Assembly: GCA_013396755.1 (NCBI GenBank)
Contig: VWZF01006750.1
Coordinates: forward strand, 886,339-950,338
Source: Sclerurus mexicanus
Taxonomy: Eukaryota > Chordata > Aves > Passeriformes > Furnariidae
DNA: 64,000 nt
Reading direction: 5' to 3'
Position numbers and translations under genes: made by a program. Below are positions 1-13,795 of this stretch, piece after piece. A model generated the notes under the pieces. That model searched no databases and was not told where the DNA came from. It worked only from the letters and a program-made list of their open reading frames with translations. The first letter of the stretch is position 1; each line of letters begins with the position of its first letter.

Positions 1-1840
1 AGTATTGCATTTTGAAGTTTCAGCACTATTCAACCATTTGGAAGTGCTATGTAAAAGCAGTTATTTTTACGTTCTTCTCTGTTATATTGTGAATCATTCT
101 CAGATCATCTTTCCTTAAGTAAGGACAGTGGAAACCAGGGAATTAATAGAAGGACGTAGGGTCTGAAAGGCAGAAGAATTCTTGCATCATGGCTGGCTAA
201 ATAGTCAGTGAAAAAGAGGCTTGGGGAGACTTTTTGTGCTGCCATGAATTATGACTGAGTTTCTAAATGCAGACTCAGTCAACAGTGCATCTGCACGTTT
301 GCATTTGTGAAGTAATTTGTTCTACAAATGCAGTATTGATTTCTTAGAAGAACATAGCATACACCTTCAGAAATTTTTCCCTGTGTGAAGAGATTTTGGC
401 TTTTTTTTTTTTCTGTCCCTTGCAAAGGGTTCCACAACCTGAAATGGACTCCCTGGCTACAAAATTTATTACAGTATAGTTCTGTTCTTCTTTTGCCCTT
501 TAATTTGACCTTTCTAGATGTAGTCTAATAATTCTCTGTCCTATAAAGTTAATTAAGAATTGAACATTTTCACCTGTTAATGCAGTAAAGTGCAGTTGTT
601 CTTTTGATAGAGCATATTAATAATGTCACTAATTGAGACAATAATTGTCATGACATAGGTTCCCTCATTTTGCTCTGTATGAGTTTTACCTAGGGGAGGA
701 TTGGACTGTGACCTGACATGGGAGCTGTAAACTCTTGTAATGAGAGAACGTGTTATAATGAGCCTGTGAGGGCGGGAAAACCCACAGAAGAAATAAGTAG
801 CAGTGGGCAGGAGAATTTCTGTGGAGCTATAGCATCTATATGCTGTTATTAGGGACTTTGACACAACCAACCAGGTAATTTGGCCAGTATTACCTGTGTA
901 GGGCATCCTTATTCCCCTGCATTCTTGCGGAGGAGCGCAGTGTTACAGTGGTTCAGATTCTGGCACTGAGAGGATTGTCCTCTGGGAAGCCAGGGGTAGG
1001 TGGGTGGTGTGGAGTCACATCACGTCTTTCTCTCAAAGGACACAGAAATTCTGTTAAGAGCCTTTGGGTGCAACTGGTTCTTAGACTAGGTTTTCAGGAC
1101 AGCATGAGCCCCAGCAGAACTGCTCTTCTAGGGGCTACCTGAGAGAGACAGATGTTTTCAAAGCCTCAGAAGATGGGATGACACAACCCTAAGAAACAGG
1201 TGCACTCTTTCATTTGTTTTTGCTGGTGCTGTGGCTGAAACATAGATGGCACAGTGGGATGATTTAGCAGGTCTGGGCAAAGAAGCCAAATTTCCTTTGT
1301 CAGAACAGTGTCTTATTTGCTATATCACAGTACCCCTCAGAAACACCACCTTAAGTGTGTTCATTGGTCTTGATGTTGGATTGTCTCCCACCTCACTTTG
1401 AAAAATTCAGTGTAAAGTACTATCAGAAGTATTTTAAAGGCAAGAAAAACAGATAAGGTTAAAGATCTGATTTGCACCTGGAAATTTTGTTTATCCTTCT
1501 TGTGTTAACATGAGATTTGGGGTGTTGGCTATTATGTGACATTGGATCAGGATTAGATTTCTCTTATTCTACCAATCCATAATTAAACTCCAGTATCTAA
1601 ATTTTTTTATGTGATTTTAAGATGTCTTTGGGCCTTTATCACAAAAGCTCTAAAATGTGTTCATGAGTTATTATTTGACTTGATACATTTTAACACACTG
1701 TGTGCCTTTAAAAACTGAGACAAAGTCTAAGTGGTTTGGTGGTGGAAATGCATCAGCTGATAAGTCTTAGTCCTTATTCTTGTAGTGTGTGACAGCAGGT
1801 GGGGGGAGGGAATAATTCAATAGTTATGCTTCCATATGCT

Positions 1841-2053
1841 TCTTTACTGTGAGGGTGGTGAGGCACTAGCACAGGTTGCCCAGAGAAATCATGGATGTCC
1901 CATCCCTGGAATTGTCCAAGACCAGGTTGGACAGGACTTGGAGCAACCTAGTCTAGTGGAAGGTGTCCCAGCCTATGGCAGGGGAGTTGGAACCAGATGA
2001 TCTTTAAGGTCCCTTCCAATCCAAATCCAAATCATTATTCTATCATTCTATAA
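1841..2053 (+). mobile_element. CR1 LINE, 3'-end fragment
   Basis: It starts at TCTTTACTGTGAGGGTGGTG and carries, in order, the GGCACT..ACAGGTTGCCCAGAGAA block, GACCAGGTTGGA, GAGCAACCTAGTCTAGTGGA and CTTTAAGGTCCCTTCCAA, ending in the short ATTCTAT tail repeats. All of these are diagnostic of avian CR1 3' ends. It is a typical 5'-truncated insertion of about 210 bp and is non-coding. Confidence 0.93.
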
Positions 2054-3674
2054 CCATTAAACTAATATTTCAGTATGTAGCTATGTACCTCATAAAAGAG
2101 TTAATTAACAATATGCTTATAGAAGTAAGCACAATTTTTACATTTCTGTGAAAAGAAGGGACTGGCAAAATATCTACTCTGGACTCATTCTAGCTTGAAT
2201 AGCTTCTGCCCATAGCAAAACAGAGACAGACATTTGTCATATTCCATCAGTAGTCAAATGTTAGAGATAATGATTACTGTGATCTTTGTCTAAAAGTAAG
2301 TGTTGCTGAAAGTGTTAAAACATTTGGTAATCTGTTATATATGTGTCTTCCTGTTCAAAATGAGAAGTCTCAGCCGGGTTTCTTCATCAACACTGGGAAA
2401 ATCAAAAGCACGGCTTCCTAGGTTAGAAGCACATTATTCTTGGCTACAGTTGCTTTGCTTTGATGTGCTGTTACTTTCGGCGTGAATTCAGTGCGTTCAA
2501 GCGTTCTCTTGATGCTCATAACTGCTGCTGCCTATTATTCAGATATCTTCATCAATCTCTTCATGATTGTTCCTAAGGATTTTTTCTTCCTGAGAATCCA
2601 GGCTGTTCAAAGCCCATTGGTGTGTTAAAAGTCTGATTAAACTCTCAGTATGTCTGACAGGCCTATCTGCGGGGGTTCCCGATTAACCATCTGGAATCAT
2701 TTGATCTTAAACTACATTAAAATAACGTTTTGATAAACCCATGTTTGAATGCTACCATATTTATCCAATAAATACTATCTCAGTATCAGCTTTTATTCAC
2801 TGAAGAAATTACTTCTCTCTAGCTTCCTCAGCTGCAATATCTAGTTAGGTTTTTAGAGGTTTTGCAAATTTATCTACATATCCACTCTATCCAATAGGGT
2901 GCTATATTTTTATTGAGCCCTTGCTTAAAATGTGCTATAAAAGTAACAGCTCAAACAGGTTATTGTCAGGTCTTGTAAACAGTCTACTGAGTTTTTTAGG
3001 AATACAAAAGTTTTTCCTGAACCATGTGAACACACTTTCTATAGTCACCCATTTTTCTGTTAATAAATCAGTCACTAGGGCAGTCCAGCTGGATTCAGCT
3101 GAGGTTTGTCCTCCCCTAAAGTCCCCAGTTGCTACAGGTGTGCCTCTCCTAAGGGTTGTCAAGCTGATCTACTTCTAGAGTGAGATGTCTTTTCAAAGTA
3201 GAGAAATTGCTTTCCATAAGTGCTTTTCTTTGAATTTAGCTGAGCTTGGACTGCTGGATGCTCTAGATAAATAAATCCTAAATCCTGAATTCCCTCTTTT
3301 CACGATCTTGACTTGCTGCTCTGACTACAAGTTATCTTTGTGAGAGCTGAGGACAGAAAATTGCTAAGCAGCATGTTGGAGAGTGTCCTTGAGCTCTGCA
3401 GCTGGAAACACCAATCATAACATCCAAACCTGCAATCTATGTGCAAAATAAATACATAACTTTCCAGTAGATCCTCCTTTGAAGGGGAAAATAAGCAAAG
3501 CAATAGCATTAGAAAACACAGTTAGTCTGAAATCCTTGCTAAGCTGCAGATTATCCACAGCTATTTCCATAGCCTTTTGTGGAGTCAGCTGTCGTCCTGC
3601 AAGCAAGAAATGAGAAAACATAAGGAAGGATTTTGCTCTGACTTAGCCAGTCCTCTTTCCCACACAACCTCTGG

Positions 3675-3737
3675 TTCACTTTTAGTATCTCTTCCTCTCC
3701 ATAACTTTTAGTTCACTGTTAGTATCTCTTCCTTCTC
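3675..3737. repeat. local tandem duplication, 37-bp period
   Basis: TTCACTTTTAGTATCTCTTC at 3675 recurs as TTCACTGTTAGTATCTCTTC at 3712 with the following CTTCTC kept. It is pyrimidine-rich intronic sequence. Confidence 0.8.
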
Positions 3738-5989
3738 TTAGTATATATCTTCTTTCCCTATACGTCTCCTGTCTATCAATTTTCATCACGCACATAAAAA
3801 AAACCTCAGGAAGCAAGGTAAGCTAAGCTAACTGTTAATGCCTATTGCATCTTAGTCGTGCTAAACTAGCTAAGCTGAGCAGAAGACAAAACTGCAGTCA
3901 CTTAACTAAGAGAAAATAATGTATTCATATGCACTGCACCTACCAGAATTCTTTATTCTTGCAAGTTCATCACTTTAAAAAATAAGAATATTTTGAATAG
4001 ACAGAACTTGGTCTGTAAAGCACTTGATTGGCACAAAAGATACATTATGCTAATGTTATTTAAAATATGCATGGTAGAAAAGTTGCTTACTTAACTGCCT
4101 ATATGACAATGTCTTTTCTATCTTTTTCTGATTGTAACTCTAGTACCTAAAATGGTGTTCAGATACGTTAAATCTCTGTTGAAATTAATTGTCTTCCACA
4201 GGTAGGAATTCAGCTACAGAAGGAATAGTTGTTATGTACCATAATTCAATGTTTGGTTTTCTGTGCAACTCATCTAGGAAAGTTTCAGAGGAAGTAAACA
4301 TATTTGGGAAGTATTTGGGAGATATATAATGCTGCAACTAACAGTAAAAAGGAACTAGAAATACCATTCATAATATCTCATTTCCCAGGATTCTGTACAA
4401 ACACATAAGCAGAGAAAATTCTTCCGGTCTGGATTATCCACCCTCTGTAATGCAGATAGGACACAGCACAGGTACTAACCAGATATTATAGGCATATAGT
4501 GAAAAAGCAAAATAAGAAAATGAGCAAAACATAGTAAGGAAATTGCATTCACTGCTGTTTACTGCAAAAATGACAGTTTCATTTTCTGACAGAAAGATAA
4601 AATAATGTTTATTTTGCTGGTATAACTCCTTGCTCTGTCTTAGAAATATGAGATGGATACAGTTTTCAAGAGCTTTTGTGTTGAAATATTGCTTTTATAA
4701 AATATTTTCATTCTGTATGGTACTACTTTTTCAGCATATTTTTTTGTTCTCCCCAGTTTGGAAAATATCTTGTGCCTTCTAAATGAAAGCATCTGTTTGT
4801 CATTGTTCTATCCCACCAAGATTTCTGTTGACTATTTTAGATGCCTATGATATCTGCATATGGTAAGGGGATGTGAAGTTAGACCTACAAGGTAACAACC
4901 TCTTGGAGTAGCAGCTGGAAACTTGGAAGAGTACCTTATGATTCCTAGTAGATGCATATGTTTAGTCATCTATTTACCTTCTGGATAGGTGTAGACATCT
5001 GGACCTCTGTCTGGCAATGTTTCAAATGTGCTTCCTAGAAAGAATTACAGTTATTCTCATGTACAGCCCAGGGTCCAACTGTAATGCACTTTTTTTCTGA
5101 TGTTGAAGATGTTTACTATTTCATGTTAATGATTCATTTAGCTGCTGGAAAGGTCATATCCCATCTTGAATAGTATCTCTTCACCATCAGAGAATAATAC
5201 CCTCACACAAAACTTGTTTCTGTTTTCAGCTTTGGACAGATTTCCTGGTTGTCATACTTCTTTCATAATAATTGAATCTTGTCCACATATCAGCCAGCAT
5301 GAAACCTGAAGCAATCAGATTCTGTTTTGTATCTCATCTGCTCTTGTTATAGCTGTCAGACAAGGTTATACCCTGTCTAGATTCATAACAACTTTAATGA
5401 TGTTTTTCATACATTGGCCTGAAAAAAGACAGTTCAACTCTCTTAGGATTCTCCCTTACCATGGGGACTCAACAAGAAGTATGAATCATTATTGACACAC
5501 TCAAAATAATGTCATGCTGCTTTAAAATACTAATGAGAATACCCTTGAGTCTTTTGATATTAGTAATTGTTTCATGTTGTAATTGAATTTGAAAAACTCT
5601 GCTAAGATATTATCCTCTGACAGTAACGTATTATTTCTAGAATAAAATTATTTGATAAGTGGTTTAGATGGCAGCAGTCTGAAGAAGCCCTTTGCATTTC
5701 ATCTTTCTACGAACAATGAGAACTAACAATACACTGTAAAGGCAGGCTCCCAGGTCCAGAAGTTTTAGCGGAGTGTGTAATTTTGTATCATAAGATTTCC
5801 AGAGAGGTCATGTTTTCCAAATGTTTGATCATCCTCATAATTCTCATCTGAAATGCCTCTGATTCTCTCTCCTCTTTGCTGAAGGAAAATCTACAAAATA
5901 TACGCAATCTGTCAACAGATGCCATACTGGTGGCTGTGTTCTGGTGCACTCCCAATTCACCTTGAAATTCAGTTTTTCATCCCAGTATG

Positions 5990-7420
5990 ATGTCTGGTTT
6001 CTTTTCCCCAGCACTATGATATTATTAAGTCACAGTCTGGTGTGATGCATTATTCTGTGGAACTGCTGTCTAGTCTGTTGTTCACTCTGTTCTGTCTTCA
6101 AGTACTTTGTTATTCCTACTTAAGTACAGTAATTTGCATTTGGCCTGTATTTGTTTCCAGATGTTTTCTCAGTTTGTTAATATTATTTTAGTTCTAATCT
6201 TTTTTGCCATGGTATTTTCAACCACTGTCAATTTGCTTCCATCTGGAAGTGTGAAAGGTATATCTCTCCAGATAACCCCGTGACTACTGAAACTACTGGG
6301 AAGTACTGGACACAGGTAGAATTCCACAGAGGCCCATCAAATGCTGTTTCTTAAGTTGAAGGAGGACAATGAGTTGCTATTTTTGAGTGCAATTTGCAAG
6401 CAAGTTGTTCCATCTATACAACAGTACTTTGGCCTAAGCAGTATTTTCATAGTTTTCTTGTAAGAATGTCAAGCAGTGTCAAAATGCTTACTAAAATCAG
6501 GATATATCGCAGCTGGTGCTCCTTCTCTAACCATAAAGCCCATTATCTCTCCTAAGAGGGAGCAGACTTGATTTAACATGATTCAGTTTTGGATAAATTC
6601 ATATTGGCTATTACTTAGCACCATGTCTTCCTACTAGTATGTTTATTTACCCACTCATAATTTGATTCCTTGTTTTAAGAAGCTTATAGTAAATTAATCT
6701 AGGGATACAACTCTCTGTGTTCTCTTTCCCTTCTTTTTTCCCGTCTTTGTTTGAAGAGATAGGTACAGTCTTTGACTTTCTGATCTTCAGTCTCTCCTAT
6801 TTTCATCAAATTGTTACAAGTATCTTCTAACTTGCTTGAGATTCCTTTAGCCAGACATCTACATGCTTTGAGGTGGATTTACTAGGGCTAGTACGTCTGA
6901 TTTTCCTCAGCTTTCTCTTTTATGCCAATGATCAATAACATATTCTTCCTTATTCTTACCTGAGTCCTTCATTAGTGTCAGTGGCATTACTTTACCAGCT
7001 GCAGGTAATCTTTTTGCTCAAAAAGGGAATAAAGAGAGAAGACACTGTTTTTTTCAGCCGCCTCAAGGCCACAGTCTGTAGTCCTTCCCCTGGAAAGGCA
7101 ATGCCATTGAACATAGCCAACCTTATATTCAGGCTTGCCCTTTAGTAGCAGTATGCCACTGAGTATTTTTTATTATACTTTATTCTCTTTTTGTTGTATC
7201 TTCTGTCTTGACCTTTCTGAGTTCATTCCTACACACTTCTGGAGTTTGTATTTTTCTCTGCTAATCTGTATGCAGGTCATCAAGGAGACTGTCATTGAAC
7301 CAAATCCATCACTTGCTATGTTTCTGCCTGAAAAGTTCAGACTTATTCAGTGTGTATTCTTCCAATAAGTCTGATTCCTTCTTCTATCTTCCCTTTCTGA
7401 TACATCTGTTTGCCCCTAGA
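5990..7420 (-). mobile_element. ancient CR1/L3-like LINE relic (antisense, RT region)
   Basis: On the + strand, blocks such as CAGTGTCAAAATGCTTACTAA, AAATCAGGATATATC, GAGATAGGTACAGTC and CCTTTCTGAGTTCATTCC match, heavily decayed, the reverse complement of the reverse-transcriptase part of old amniote CR1/L3-type LINEs, as I remember the consensus from turtles and crocodilians. The order of blocks along about 1.4 kb is kept. Reading frames are full of stops. Ends are approximate, and the 5990-6100 and 7270-7420 margins are the least certain. Confidence 0.6.
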
Positions 7421-9249
7421 AGCTATATTCCACCTCAGGTCACTGCAGTCTGGTTCCTGGGTGCTTAGTGCTCATTCTACAGTTCTTCTCCCAGAATTGT
7501 TATCTCTAGTAGTTCAGGGTTTCTATTTCTTATAGATACTATTTGGTTTATGCATTACACCATTGAAAGGAAATCTCATTCCTTTCACAGGACTTTCTAC
7601 ATGAAAGTGGGTCAGATCATATACATTTGAATGTTTGCTTGTATTACTTCTTACCCCTAAAGGAACATACAAAACAATTTTTTTTCTTCACAGCGATGCA
7701 TATTTTTGGAGAATCATATAAAAGACAAAATTACTGTGTTCTTAGAGATCAATATTTATTCAAGAATATTAAAAGCTGGCAAAAAATAGCAGTTTTTAGG
7801 TTTGCACTGGGTTCCCCACATTGCCAAATTTAGTAATTCAAAAAAGCTATGTAAGAATTTCATAAACTGAAATTATATGCTTATTTTCCATGTAGAACAT
7901 GAATTGTCTGCTTCCTGAGAATCAGAAATATTCCTAATTGTCAAAGAGACTACTATTGTTTTAACATTTCTTATATAAGAATTTATAATCTATCAAAAGC
8001 TATTTTAAGAGGTTTCTTGTTACCTTAAGTTGATATGTTAAAGATTTTTAGGTTGTTGGACATCTGTATTCTATTTTTTTTCATCAGTAAAGATGCATGA
8101 GCTTTAAAAAAGTATCTGAAAATTGTTTATTTGTTGAGATTAATTTGGGGGAATTGTATTATACTGTTTTCTTTCATTCACTCTTTATCCATTCCAAAAT
8201 ATGCCTGTCACTTTGGAAAAAGAGTTAAGTGCCTTGTAAATATCTTCTTTAACTGTGCTTATTTACATTGTCTGAGGGGACAATTTATTCCATAAATTTC
8301 TTATGGATTTTGTTAAAACATTTAGCAAACAAATAGAAGCCTAAGCAAGCATATTATTAAGGCAATTTACTTCAATTCAGCTAATGGAAAGGATGGAATA
8401 TATGATCAAATCAAGGCTACAACTGAGTCAATGAACCAGTGAGTTCAGTTTCTCACATCACCCAGCTAATATGCTACCAGATAATCAGATCAAAAGCATG
8501 GAAATAATAATTCGGGGGGTTTTTAGAGTCCATTTTCCTTCCTGCTTAAGACACTATCAATGATCAATGCAATTTTAGCATTAGGTGTTTGAAGACATAA
8601 GGAGCCACGGTCACAGTTTAGGTACAAATTATGTATTGATGCATTGACTATTGCATTTTGAATAGTGTGTATTTCCCATAACAGAGATGTCCTTTGGCTC
8701 CATCACTATTTTGCCATTACTGTCTTAATTTTTACCAAATATTATTGATTTATTACTCTGTTCCTCTTTTCATCTAGTAACACAAACTCTTTCTCCTAAC
8801 TTAAAAAAAAAGGTCAATTTCAGCTTAATACAAGTTTTTTGGTTGATAATTATTTTAAAATATTTAACATACATATAATCTGAAGATAACAAATCTTTGT
8901 TGTTTAATGCTGGGAATTTTTCAAAGTGTTATTTTGTAAGCACACACATTTTTCCATGTACAGATGCAAAGAACAAGCCATACCTCTAAGAAAATACAGA
9001 GAAAAATTAAGGAAGAATGAGTTCTAGCAAAGGTTGAGTCACATAGTTGTGAATGCCTCTAAACAGCAGTAGGCGTTTACCTGATGACTGAGATCATTAG
9101 GTTTTAGTAAACTTACTGAACACTTTAGCTAAATCCTCAGATCACTTTTTTCTGTAGAACCTAATGTGGAAAGACAGGCATTGAATTTTATAGACCAGTC
9201 TATTAAAAAAAAATATATATGTATTAAGAGAAAAAATTTCTTCTAAGTA

Positions 9250-9590
9250 CTCTTCACTTGGGGATGATCTTGTCAGGTTAATTGTCAGCCACTATCCCAG
9301 TTTCATATCATCACCAACCTTGTTGAAAGTACATTCTATCCCTTAATCCAGGTCATTGATAAACTAGTTAAGTAAGACTGGACTCAGTATTAACTCCTGG
9401 GGAACGCTGCTGACTACAGGCCTCCAACTGGATTCTATTTCTCTGGTCATGACCCTCTGAGCTCTGCCATGGTGCCACTTCTTGATCCACCTCACTGTCC
9501 ATTCATCTAACCCACATTTCCTAAACTTACCTAGGAGTATGTTATGGGAGACAGTTCAAAAGCCTTCAACATGTTTACTAAGTTGACAAT
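9250..9590 (-). mobile_element. CR1 LINE fragment, reverse-transcriptase domain (antisense)
   Basis: The + strand carries ATTAACTCCTGGGGAACGCTGC, GATCCACCTCACTGTCCATTC-like and GTTATGGGAGACAGTTCAAAAGCC-like blocks. These are the reverse complement of the CR1 RT segment (K-A-F-D-T-V-S-H ... W-R-P-V ... F-A-D-D-T-K-L). Translating the minus strand gives decayed versions: KAF.LSPI, SSWRPV and GDDMKLG. The piece is internal, without a 3' end, and has several stops. Confidence 0.8.
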
Positions 9591-10689
9591 GGATAAATTA
9601 ATTTAAAAAAATACGAAAAATATTAGGAGCTCAGAGTTAGTACTTAGAAGACTGATGTCAGTTTTTGGAGATGGTTTTGAAAATATGTCACCCAGTCAGT
9701 TGAGTAGTATTTTAGAAATATAATGGTTAACATAAAACATCAATCGTTTCATTTGAAAGGTCTTTTTTCCTGCACTTGTTTCTTAAGTATTACTACTTTT
9801 TTTTACCAGCAGACTGCCTGATTAATGTGACTTTTTGACTTTTAAAACATTTCAGAATGAAATCCATAAAGTATTTTGACATTTTGTTACAGTCAATTTA
9901 CTTATAATTAAACAATAAAAGTTTTCCTGGCCCAGCTCCAATCACAGCCCATATTTCTCACAACACATGAAGTTGCAAGGAAGTCTTGGATTATGAACTG
10001 CTGAGAGCAATCATAGAAATCTAACATGGTAGCTGAGCATCATTCATATCTATTCTCAGTATTTTATATGGAAGAATCCACATAATGTCTTCGCTTTCAT
10101 CTGGAATAGGCAGCACACCTAACTAAACCTTTTCATATGAATTTCAAAACATGAATGCAACCATACTTCAATTTATGCATTTCAATTCAACAAATCGTGA
10201 GCTAAAATTATGATGTGCATATAAAACCTAGAGTTAACATTTTAATGTGTTTCCTGTTGTGTGCGTTAGAATTACATGCTTCTAATCTTGCAACTCTGTA
10301 ATTTACAGCTGAATTTAGCAAATATAAATGGTGAAAATAACATGTTCAATGCAGCAAACATGAGTGCTTAACATCTTCTGGCCGTGTTGCCTGGGACTTA
10401 CTGGGACAAATCTGTTGTAGGTGAGCTCTTGTTTTTTGTAGCCTTCAATGAATACTTTTTCCCTGAAAAAAACCCAGCTTTTGATCTATGTATAAGACTT
10501 ACCTCTTCAGCCTGTTCAGTGCAATTTATTTCTGATTTGTGTGAAAAATGTCCTTCCTTCAGTTTGTGATGAAAGGCAACACCTTAGCCTATGATCTCAT
10601 AATTTGGTTTGATTTTTCATTGTCCCTATATAATAAAAAGGGGGATTAATTATTCTGTATTTATCTTTTCCAAAGTATTAATGATTTTA

Positions 10690-11320
10690 TTTTTTCTATG
10701 ATTCTTTCATCGTCTCCTTTCTAAGGGTGAATTTGTCTAATCTCTCCTTATTCTAAAATCATCCATCTCTTTGATCATCTTTGACCTCTCTCTATGTACT
10801 TTTTCGGATTCAACTACTTCCTTTCTGAGATCAGAAAGAACTGTGTGCAGCACTGAGGATGAAGGACACAAGGGATTTGTATGGTGGCATAATGATGTAT
10901 TCTACTTTCTTTTCTATTGCTTTTATACTGTTTGATTCTTCTTTCTAACTGCCACTGAGCACTGAGCTGTTTATAATGAACTATTCACAAGTTTCCCGAG
11001 AGCTAATACCAAATTTAGAGTCTATTACTTACTGTATATGTGTGGTTACAGTTGGTCTTCCTTATGTGTGTTACTTTGCATTTATTGACATAGAATTTCA
11101 GTTCTCATTTTATCACCCAGTCACTCAGTGCCATGAGATCCATCTACAACATTGTTCAGTGGACTTTTGATTAGAATGGTCATCAATCTTGATTGAGTTC
11201 CTCACCTTAAATCCCAATTATTTATGAATACTTGAATTGCATAGGGCTGAGTGTGATTCTTTATAGAGCACTACAGATAACTTCCCCCACTGTAAACACT
11301 AATCTATTTATATACAATTT
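10690..11320 (-). mobile_element. ancient CR1/L3-like LINE relic (antisense)
   Basis: Blocks in order on the + strand include TTTGTATGGTGGCATAATGATG, TTACTTTGCATTTATTGACA, AATTTCAGTTCTCATTTT and ATCACCCAGTCACTCAGT, then TTATGAATACTTGAATTG. The order and spacing match the antisense of an old amniote CR1/L3-type ORF2 sequence that I recall from reptile genomes. It is strongly diverged and non-coding. A younger CR1 in the opposite orientation starts just after it at about 11350. Confidence 0.7.
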
Positions 11321-11349
11321 ATATATCCTTATACTTTTTGGGGTGCTGC

Positions 11350-12010
11350 TGAGCAGCAGTCTAAGTATGGGTCAGAAGTGTACTCCAGCAGCGTACTCCA
11401 GCAGCCAAGAGGGCAAGCCCCATCCTGGAGCGCATCAAACACAGCATCACCAGCTGCTCAATAGAGGTGATTATCCTGCTGTGTTCAGCATTGGTGCAAC
11501 CTCACCTGGACTGCTGTGTGCAGTTCTGGGCCTCACAGTTTAAGAAGGATGTGAAGGTCTTCAAATGCATCCAGAGGAGGTTGAAAGAGTGAAAAGGTTG
11601 GAAGGCACATCCTGTGATGAGCGGCTAAGGACATTCATTTTGTTTGGAGAAAAGGAATCTGAGGGGTGACCTCATTGCTCTCCATAGCTTCCTGAGAGGG
11701 CAAATGGAGAGGGAGGTGCTGATGTCTTCTCCGGTTCTGGCATCCAGTGATAGGGCATGTGGGAATGGGGAGGTTTAGACTTGACATTAGGAAGCATCTC
11801 TTTACTATGAAGGTGCTCGAACACTAGAACAGGCTTCTTAGAAAGGTGGTCAATGCCCTCAACCTGTCAGTGTGTAAGAGGCATTTGGACAATGTCCTTA
11901 ATAATATGCCTTAGCCTTTGGTCAGATGTAAAATGATCATGCAGTTGGACCAGAGGATTGTTGTAGGTCCCTTCCATTTGATCTAGCCCAGTCCTGTCCT
12001 GTTCTAATCT
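11350..12010 (+). mobile_element. CR1 LINE, 3' portion, diverged subfamily
   Basis: CR1 landmarks in order are ACCTCACCTGGACTGCTGTG, CAGTTCTGGGCCTCACAGTT, ATCCAGAGGAGG, GGTGACCTCATTGCTCTCCA, ATTAGGAAGCATCTCTTTACT and TGTAGGTCCCTTCCATTTGA. The copy covers the end of ORF2 and the 3' UTR, is more diverged than the copies at 1.8 and 43.3 kb, and belongs to a different CR1 subfamily. A 14-bp repeat (GTACTCCAGCAGC twice) sits near its 5' side at about 11380-11404. Confidence 0.87.
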
Positions 12011-13743
12011 ATGTGATTAAGAGATTAACCCTTTCCATTCTGTGACAGCCTATAATTACTGGGGAGCTGTGATTAGGGATCTGGTCAAGCAAATTTTTTT
12101 GAGGTGCAAGTGTCAACTGATTTATCCCGCAAAGGGCTTTAACATGGGACAAGGCTTTCCCCTCCCATCATCTTTTATTCTACACCATTCTATCACTTTT
12201 GTCCCCATGTCCTCATATTGAATAATTACAGTTTGTGCCAATTTGCTTATTACAGAACCCAGAATGCCTCTCCTTTATTTTCTTTTTGATGTACTTTTGC
12301 AAGTTAACATTTCAAAGAACTGTGAGCGTTGCCAATAATATAGACCTACCTGAGCTTCCTTTGAAAGAGCCAGCTCTCCTTGTGCTCACAACATGAGGGA
12401 ATTGTATCAGCAGGAGAGAGAGTGACATAAAGTTTAACCTCCCAGATATATATTCAGCTACTCTGTGCAGCACAACATGGTTTAGTAGGCTTAAACGTCT
12501 TTGTACCTGAAAGGAAACAGATTTGAACAGCCAGTCCAACAGCACAGGAACCCTAGAAACATATTCCATATGTCCAAAGGTGTCTGTTTGGGTGATGCCT
12601 TCAGCCTCCCCCGGGTCCTTCCAAGGACTAAGGACATACTCCCAAGGTCCTGGTGTCCCTCAGGTACAGAGGGAGATTTCTTGGCAAAGATTCATCCCAG
12701 TTCTGGATGCAAGGAGAAAGAAGAGGAAAAGTGGGCTAGCATTTTCTTTGCCTGACTTCATCTCCTTGAGTCTGTGTAATTCAGAGACTCTTCATGCCAG
12801 AACAAGACCCAAATAAGCACCATTACATATGTCCTAGATTTCTTTAAATATGAGCTTGTTTTCCAGAAAAAAAACCTACATGCTGTAACGAAAAACTCAG
12901 CTAGGTGAGTCAGAGTCAGGGATTCCAAAGACACGCTTCCTGTTAAAACCTGTCTCTGGTCAAAACATATTCTCAGTGCAGCAAATTCTGCTTAGTCCCT
13001 TTTTTGCAATTACTTTTACCAGGTGCAGAGTCTCATGCTGCATTTGCATTTCTTTGCAGAAGTAGCCTCAAGGTAGGAGCTGGGGCCAAATCTGCCTCCC
13101 ATATGCTAAAACTTTCTGGCACTTGGCTCTGGGGAAAAACAAGAAAATGCCTCCCATACATCCAGCATGTGGGGGCACCATCACCAGACATGTAGGGATG
13201 CTTATGATGGTTTTGTACCGATAGTGGGAGAAAAGTCCTTTTTAGAATGGCTCCAGTGTAGCTTGTGTATTTGCATGCTGTCTGATTACAGGCTGAGCTT
13301 AGATACTTTGGAAAAGAAATATTCCCTTTGGGTGCACCCTGGGCTTCAGGCTGCAGAATCAGATGAAGGTGAAGGTAGTGGGATGTAGGGTAAAGTGAAA
13401 GCTGTTGGTAAGAAACAGGAGCAAATAGGACATGAAGCCATAACATATCTACAGGGACCATCTACTACAACTAAATAAACTGTGCCAGGGTGATGTGGTA
13501 TAAAAGATCACACTGGGTCAGATATAACTGGAGAAGCACCTTTGGAAATTCATTAAGCACTGATAGAAAGCAGAGCTTCACTGCAACTCTTGATAGCTTT
13601 TCTGCCCAGTGGGAATCCATCACAAAAGCCTTCTTGCACACAGTTTAACTGGGAATACCTGAGCAAACTGATAACATTGCTGGTTTTACAGTAGACTTTT
13701 TTTCTCACAGCAGACCACTCCAAAAAGCATTATAAGGATGTGT

Positions 13744-13744
<1 letters not shown>

Positions 13745-13785
<41 letters not shown>

Positions 13786-13795
13786 TGTGTGTGTT
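13745..13795. repeat. (GT)n microsatellite
   Basis: About 25 GT dinucleotides run here, interrupted by GCGC near 13781-13784. It is a simple repeat in the intron and likely polymorphic in length. It creates a spurious VCVCVC reading frame on the + strand. Confidence 0.97.

Noticed and set aside
13033..13461. 142-codon minus-strand open frame
   Set aside because: It has no domain or conserved motif, low-information composition and no splice context; two + strand frames overlap it, as expected by chance in a slightly GC-richer stretch.
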